A DNA stretch of 64,000 nt. Origin: Sipunculus nudus. Lineage: Eukaryota; Annelida; Sipuncula; Golfingiida; Sipunculidae. This document shows positions 59,306 to 64,000 of this stretch, in pieces. Within the stretch, counting starts at the first letter, position 1, and every line of letters starts with the position of its first letter. The stretch is taken from positions 11,898,729 through 11,962,728 of the forward strand of contig CM049314.1 of the NCBI GenBank assembly GCA_026874595.1, read 5' to 3'. The position numbers and the translations under genes are program-made. A model generated the notes under the pieces. That model saw only the letters and a list, made by a program, of their open reading frames with translations, did no database searches and was not told the DNA's origin.

Positions 59306-60140
59306 TGTATTTCAGTGAATGAAATTGTGATACTTTATTGTTTACATACAGCAAATGAAAGTAACCCAGAAAATGTCATTGTTATGTGATGGGCCTACTC
59401 TCTATATAGTTTTGTTTGTATTGGGTTGATCAAGCAGCACAGCGGGATCATAATCTGGAGTTGCTGCTTAAAAGCCCGTTAACATATATGCCCGTTAACA
59501 TATATAAAAGGTCAACACAGCACACCCTTTATTTGCTAATTGCCCTGTATATAATATATCAATAGCGTAAATTGAACGATGAAGACTCAGGTGTGCGCAT
59601 GAATAATTTATTCTGTTACGAAGCGGGACTGTCAGCATCACCTGTCACACGGTAATATTGATTACCCTAAAGACCCGCGTGACTCGGCACTTTCTGGCGC
59701 AGGGACTAAGAATGCCCTTAAACCTGGAAAAAAACCACGATTGGTATACCATATTTACCGCATCCTCTGTCTCATTTCTTCCCAAATGTAGGGGCAATGT
59801 GCTGTCGCGACTGTCGAGGGTGTGTCCTGGCTGGGATGTATAGGGGAGAGGGTGTATCTATCATAAAACCTGCATTAATTATTTAATATATGTATATAAT
59901 GGCCGAGTTCAATGCTGTTGTGAATACGTATGAATCCGGCAATATTATTTATCAATTTATGTATTTATGTCATTTCTGAAAACCTACAAATCATTTATAT
60001 CTGAGAACCCTAGCAACTTTGTAGCATGCTTCCTAAAATTCTATACTTTTTACGGAATGAAATTAAGATATTATTATGGAATGATATATAGCCTGTTTTA
60101 TGGCTAAATGATACTATTATACTTGCAAAATGTCGGGGGA
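59306..60140. other. No gene recognised
   Basis: CCCGTTAACATATATG is present twice in tandem (about 59477 and 59494), followed by a TATA-like TATATAAAAGG. No reading frame of interest follows. Confidence 0.35.
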
Positions 60141-60154
60141 TATAACATACTGTT

Positions 60155-60220
60155 TCTCCCCCGCCCCCCCCCCCGCCCCCCTTTTCCCCCGTTGAAATAT
60201 GGAAGGGAGGGGGGGGGGGC
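60155..60220. repeat. C-rich then G-rich homopolymer pair
   Basis: A C-rich tract (about 60157-60190) and a G tract (60207-60220) face each other about 17 bp apart and could form a GC hairpin. The frames on both strands are explained by these tracts. Confidence 0.7.
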
Positions 60221-60437
60221 ATGTCCCCCAACAAATTGCACCCATGTATTTTTGGCATGTCTACTCCGCCTGGCAATGACGTTCACTCTCGTGTCGCTGA
60301 AATCCCGATATTTTTATTAACATGTAGTTTCGCTATTGTATAGCTGATTTAGAAAGCAATCTAATATTGTATATTGTATATTGTATAAGTGTTGGGTTCT
60401 TACTAAATCGTAAGCACATACATCGAAATACCCATCG

Positions 60438-60660
60438 TCGCGGGGGCGGATCTAGGATTTAGGGAAAGAAGGGGTCCAGCCTAGGACGCCTAACGACAAA
60501 ACGTGAGAAAAGGTCACTTGGCCCGGAAGGTGGTGCCAGGCCGCTAAAATTGGTCTTAAACCCTATAAAAAAGATTTCGGCGGCTTTAAAAAAAAAAAGG
60601 GGGGGGACCCCATGAACCCCCCCCCCCCAACCCCTCCCCCCCCCCCCAATCCCCTTCTGG
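60438..60660. repeat. Repeat fragment starting GGGGGCGGATCTAGGATTT, with C and G tracts
   Basis: The opening word resembles 38859-38876. The fragment ends in long G and C tracts (60600-60650). Such ends are common in nonautonomous DNA elements, but the partner end is not visible. Confidence 0.45.
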
Positions 60661-61434
60661 TTTGGCTATACCCGGACACACATCTATTCTTTAGAGCGTA
60701 AGATCGAAAAAGATAGCACCCGGTAGATATTAGTTTATATTTTAATCATATGTTTACAGTTATAATTTAACATCATATTTTGTGTTAGTTTGAAAATACA
60801 TTAGACTAACTTAATACGTTTGTTTGTATTTTACAGTTATACATGACCCTGCCGTTTATTTATCTTTATTGACAAACCTATAAGTCATGTCACTTCCGGT
60901 GCTCGTGTCATTTAGAAGTTTACATGTTATGTTCACATTAGCATCACACGTTTGGATAAGCCAATCGGCTTAAGTGTCGCGTCGAGGATTACTGGAATTC
61001 AATTTTATGGGATGCTTCATTATCAGGCTCTGCAACTCAATGATCCCATCTTTAATTAGAGGGATAAATTGTAGGATATTTTCTTTTGTTCTTTTGCTAC
61101 CATTACCAGTGTTTTACTGATTCTAACTGATTATACCTGAAAACCAACGCGACGCATAGGCGAATAGAAGATTTTGGAAAGCGACGGTGGGTGGATGGGG
61201 AGGGGGAGGGGATGCTCGACAGTTACACCCTGGTTAAGGTAAAGAGATCAGCCGGTAATGCTAGAAGACATACTAAACTGTGCCTTGCAGAAGTATCGGA
61301 GAGACAACAATGCGAGGCACCAGAACAGCTAATGGTTTTTGGAATGAAGCGGGCTTAATTCTTATTTCCAGATTTTAAAGTAAAAAAATTCGTCCCTGCG
61401 ACAGAGAGGTAGGCAGACAACATAAATATTTAAG

Positions 61435-61435
<1 letters not shown>
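60661..61435. other. No gene recognised
   Basis: No motif-bearing frame. A GGGGAGGGGGAGGGG tract lies at about 61198-61212. Confidence 0.35.

Positions 61436-61490
<55 letters not shown>
61436..61490. repeat. TA microsatellite
   Basis: An uninterrupted TA run of about 50 bp. Confidence 0.95.
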
Positions 61491-61493
<3 letters not shown>

Positions 61494-61637
61494 GGTAAGT
61501 AATTTCTAGAGCGCAAGTCTATGGGGACACATTTCTATGCGCTGTTCCGTTGCTATATGCTCCTTTAAAAGATCGGTTTTCAGGTTCTTTTTGAAAGTCA
61601 GAAGTGAAGATTTCTTGCGTAGTTCTGGGATAAGTGC

Positions 61638-61657
61638 GGGGGGGGGGGGGGGGGGGG
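61638..61657. repeat. Poly-G tract
   Basis: A run of 20 G. The proline-rich minus-strand frames over it are an artefact of this tract. Confidence 0.9.
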
Positions 61658-62275
61658 CTGCTCGGTAAGTTCTTAAACCAGCTCTCCTGGAAATGTTTGG
61701 TATGTGAAGCAAGCCCTTGAAGCAAGGCACTGAACCAAAGACATCGTTGCGGTGTATAGGTTAATGGCAGCTGTGTCATGTGTTCAGGAGCATTACGGTT
61801 GTGAAAAACCCTTAAGTCAGCAAACGGATTATATATATATATGCCAGTGCAATGATTCCTGCTCCGAGTTCTTGCGATAACACGTGCAGTAGATTTCTGA
61901 GCAACCAGAAGGCGATATATCTGGGTTCTTGGTAGTCCATATACAACATATTAAATAACATACGATAAGGCAGCTTCCTGAAAACGTGAAAACATAGATA
62001 TTAATGGTTCCTTCATTCAGTACACGATATTTAATAATACTTATAACTTTCATGGCGGGTTATTACAGATAATATTGTTATTTATGCGGTCATTTGGTTA
62101 CTGAATGGTTTTACATGAGAAATGCATAGTAACACATGTGATATGTGCAGTGGCTTTATAGGCCTAACATTGTTACATTTAATATCCAGGCTCACTTCAG
62201 TACGATGTGATGGATGGTTACTGCATTTGGTATGTTCAGCTGTTTTTATATGTTGCTTGGGATCTATATCAACAA
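61658..62275. other. No gene recognised
   Basis: A short TA run occurs at 61831-61841. Nothing else is supported. Confidence 0.35.
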
Positions 62276-62428
62276 TTAATAATTAATTAATAATTAATTA
62301 AACAGCAACATTTAAACTTTAGAGTTGTAAATTTTGATTTGATTAGAGCCTTCGAACACATAATAAGGATAATAATAATATAAATAATAATAATAATATT
62401 AATTATTATTATTATTATCATCAATTAA

Positions 62429-62504
<76 letters not shown>

Positions 62505-62510
62505 AAAAGC
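62276..62510. repeat. TAA/TTA triplet tract forming inverted repeats
   Basis: AATTAATTAATAATTAATTA at 62277-62301 comes first, then TAA triplets switching to TTA triplets at about 62400 and again TAA to TTA at 62428-62500. The arms are self-complementary over tens of bases. Confidence 0.85.
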
Positions 62511-64000
62511 TTCTGTATTGGTGAAATTTGCCAGTATATCCGAAATATCCACTGATCAATATCTATTCAGTCTATAGTTAAACGAATAGGTACAGTTGAG
62601 AAATATTAATCAATTAACACCTAAGCTACGAATTTTATGAAAAACATTGTTCCGTGCATTCGATGCATTGTGCATATAGTTACAATTCATGAATGATACC
62701 CAAGAACGAGCCTGAGAATAGTAAGCGATAGATCAAGGTAATCACGATTCTCACTTAGCGTATTATTGGTCCAATATATCATATTCTGCTAGATCAACAT
62801 AATCTTCCAATTAGGTCATATAAAAGCAATTAACCTGTGTGTACCTGAAGGTAAATCTGTGAAAGAGGATGAACATCAAGACAGTTAAACGAGATGAAAG
62901 TCTAGCCTAATATGTCCGTTTTCCCTCCTCACTAACACATGATTCTTTCGTCCCTCTTACTTAAAGATATTCAGTATATTCATTTTTTTGACCGATCGAA
63001 ATATTTGACAGAATCTCCCCATACTGTACTGACTATTCTGAAGAGAAATTCCTAATGCGAAGCCATAATGCTATTTTCTGGAATTTTAGCCTGTGATCCA
63101 ACTAGCCTCAAAACTTTATTATCTTCTTGGGTGACTCACTGCGGTTTTTTTTATATGCAACCCCGTTGGTTTTCTGTATGAACAGCTGGCATTACCGGTA
63201 TGTGCATATAGATAAATTGAAAATTTTGATTTTATTAATATTAAGAAATATAATTCACAAAAAAGATAGATAGATTGATAGTAATCCAGTGTGAGTTTGA
63301 TTTTACCTCTGAATAAAATATGTCCTTTAACATGTTTTGCAAAGTCATTGTGATCCAAGGGCTCGCACCACGAATTTGGCGATCAACCAAATATTTTTCA
63401 GTCTTCAAATGCCATTTCGAAAGGTTTGTGGCGAATGAGACCAGAAACCGAGCTAAGGTTACATAGGATCACTTGTTTGCACGACAACCACAAACGCCAT
63501 TGCGTTTCGATATATTCAATATGATATATGCTCGTACCATGTTCTGCTACCAGGAAAAATAAAATCAATACGTTTTGTCCGCCTTTTTATGGGTACATTT
63601 TAACATGATATCTACAAATTGTAAACCATTGCTTAATTGGCTGCTATGTACATTTAAGTCATAAATTATCTGCGATTTCCGCTTTCACTTTCCCCTATTT
63701 GTATATTATCAGTCGTACCGTGCATGAGAAAAACAAATGACAGGAGTTGGCGGAGGATGAAATTAGAGAGCTTCACTATGTACCCATGCCTAAATAACGA
63801 CCAAATTATAGGTTCGTGAGCGTCCAGGTGAAAAGTAAGCATCAGACAGATGTCACAGCAATTAATTTAAATTTATTTGATTACACTGAAAACAGTCACT
63901 TGGTCTAGGGTTATCCGAAAGATTTTTCCCAAGTTCACACTCGAGAACTGATATGAATGTTCAGGGGATATTTCCAGAATGCCATAATAATACTACTCTG
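62511..64000. other. No gene recognised
   Basis: The 63119-63358 frame has no domain. GGGCTCGCACCACGAATTTG (63360-63379) vaguely resembles a hAT terminus but has no partner in the window. Confidence 0.35.

Noticed and set aside
61506-61779. Proline-rich minus-strand frames
   Set aside because: The proline run is the translation of a 20-base G tract.

Overview
The window looks like repeat-dense intergenic or intronic DNA from an animal nuclear genome. It is AT-rich, with long TA, TAA and poly-G tracts. It has no operons, no bacterial-style gene packing and no host protein gene that I can recognise. The coding signal comes from transposable elements of animal types: a CR1/Jockey-like LINE, three fragments of an L1-like LINE, a Ty3-type LTR retrotransposon, Merlin and hAT DNA transposons, and several tRNA-derived SINEs. 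The mix suggests a marine invertebrate. A mollusc or other lophotrochozoan is my best guess, but the sequence does not settle it.

Layout. 1-1.57 kb: nothing recognised. 1.57-3.9 kb: decayed CR1/Jockey-type LINE on the minus strand. 3.9-6.8 kb: a minisatellite, AT-rich DNA and pieces of a dispersed repeat. 6.8-7.1 kb: a SINE on the minus strand. 7.5-12.2 kb: two direct copies of a Merlin-type (ISXO2/IS1016-like) transposon, one broken and one with a 366-residue reading frame. 12.2-15.6 kb: an apparent 3.4 kb insertion in the right flank of Merlin copy 2. It holds a 78-bp minisatellite that is itself split by a 2.2 kb element with 160-bp inverted ends, and then a second copy of the SINE. 16.5-27.0 kb: a Ty3-type element between two full LTRs, lacking gag and protease, with degraded pol, extra LTR/leader fragments and an antisense L1-like LINE inside it. 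27.1-28.7 kb: an L1-like 3' fragment next to or interrupted by a hAT element. 30.4-33.0 kb: a foldback element beside a 340-bp tandem array.

33-64 kb is poorer in recognisable features. It contains three copies of an unnamed 450-510 bp dispersed repeat (39.7, 47.7 and 58.9 kb) and a SINE at 41.6 kb. At 43.5-43.9 kb there is a pair of tRNA-like repeats with a retroviral-type primer-binding-site match between them. A GC-rich 545-bp inverted-repeat element lies at 45.1 kb, an L1-like 5' fragment followed by a 330-bp tandem array at 53.1-55.4 kb, and a solo LTR at 55.7-56.5 kb. Microsatellites fill much of the rest.

No pathway or gene system can be reconstructed: nearly everything readable is mobile DNA at different stages of decay. 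The most informative items are the mosaic Merlin pair, the nested 12.2-15.6 kb insertion and the tRNA-like/PBS structure at 43.5 kb. All boundaries were read by eye and should be taken as good to a few bases or a few tens of bases.
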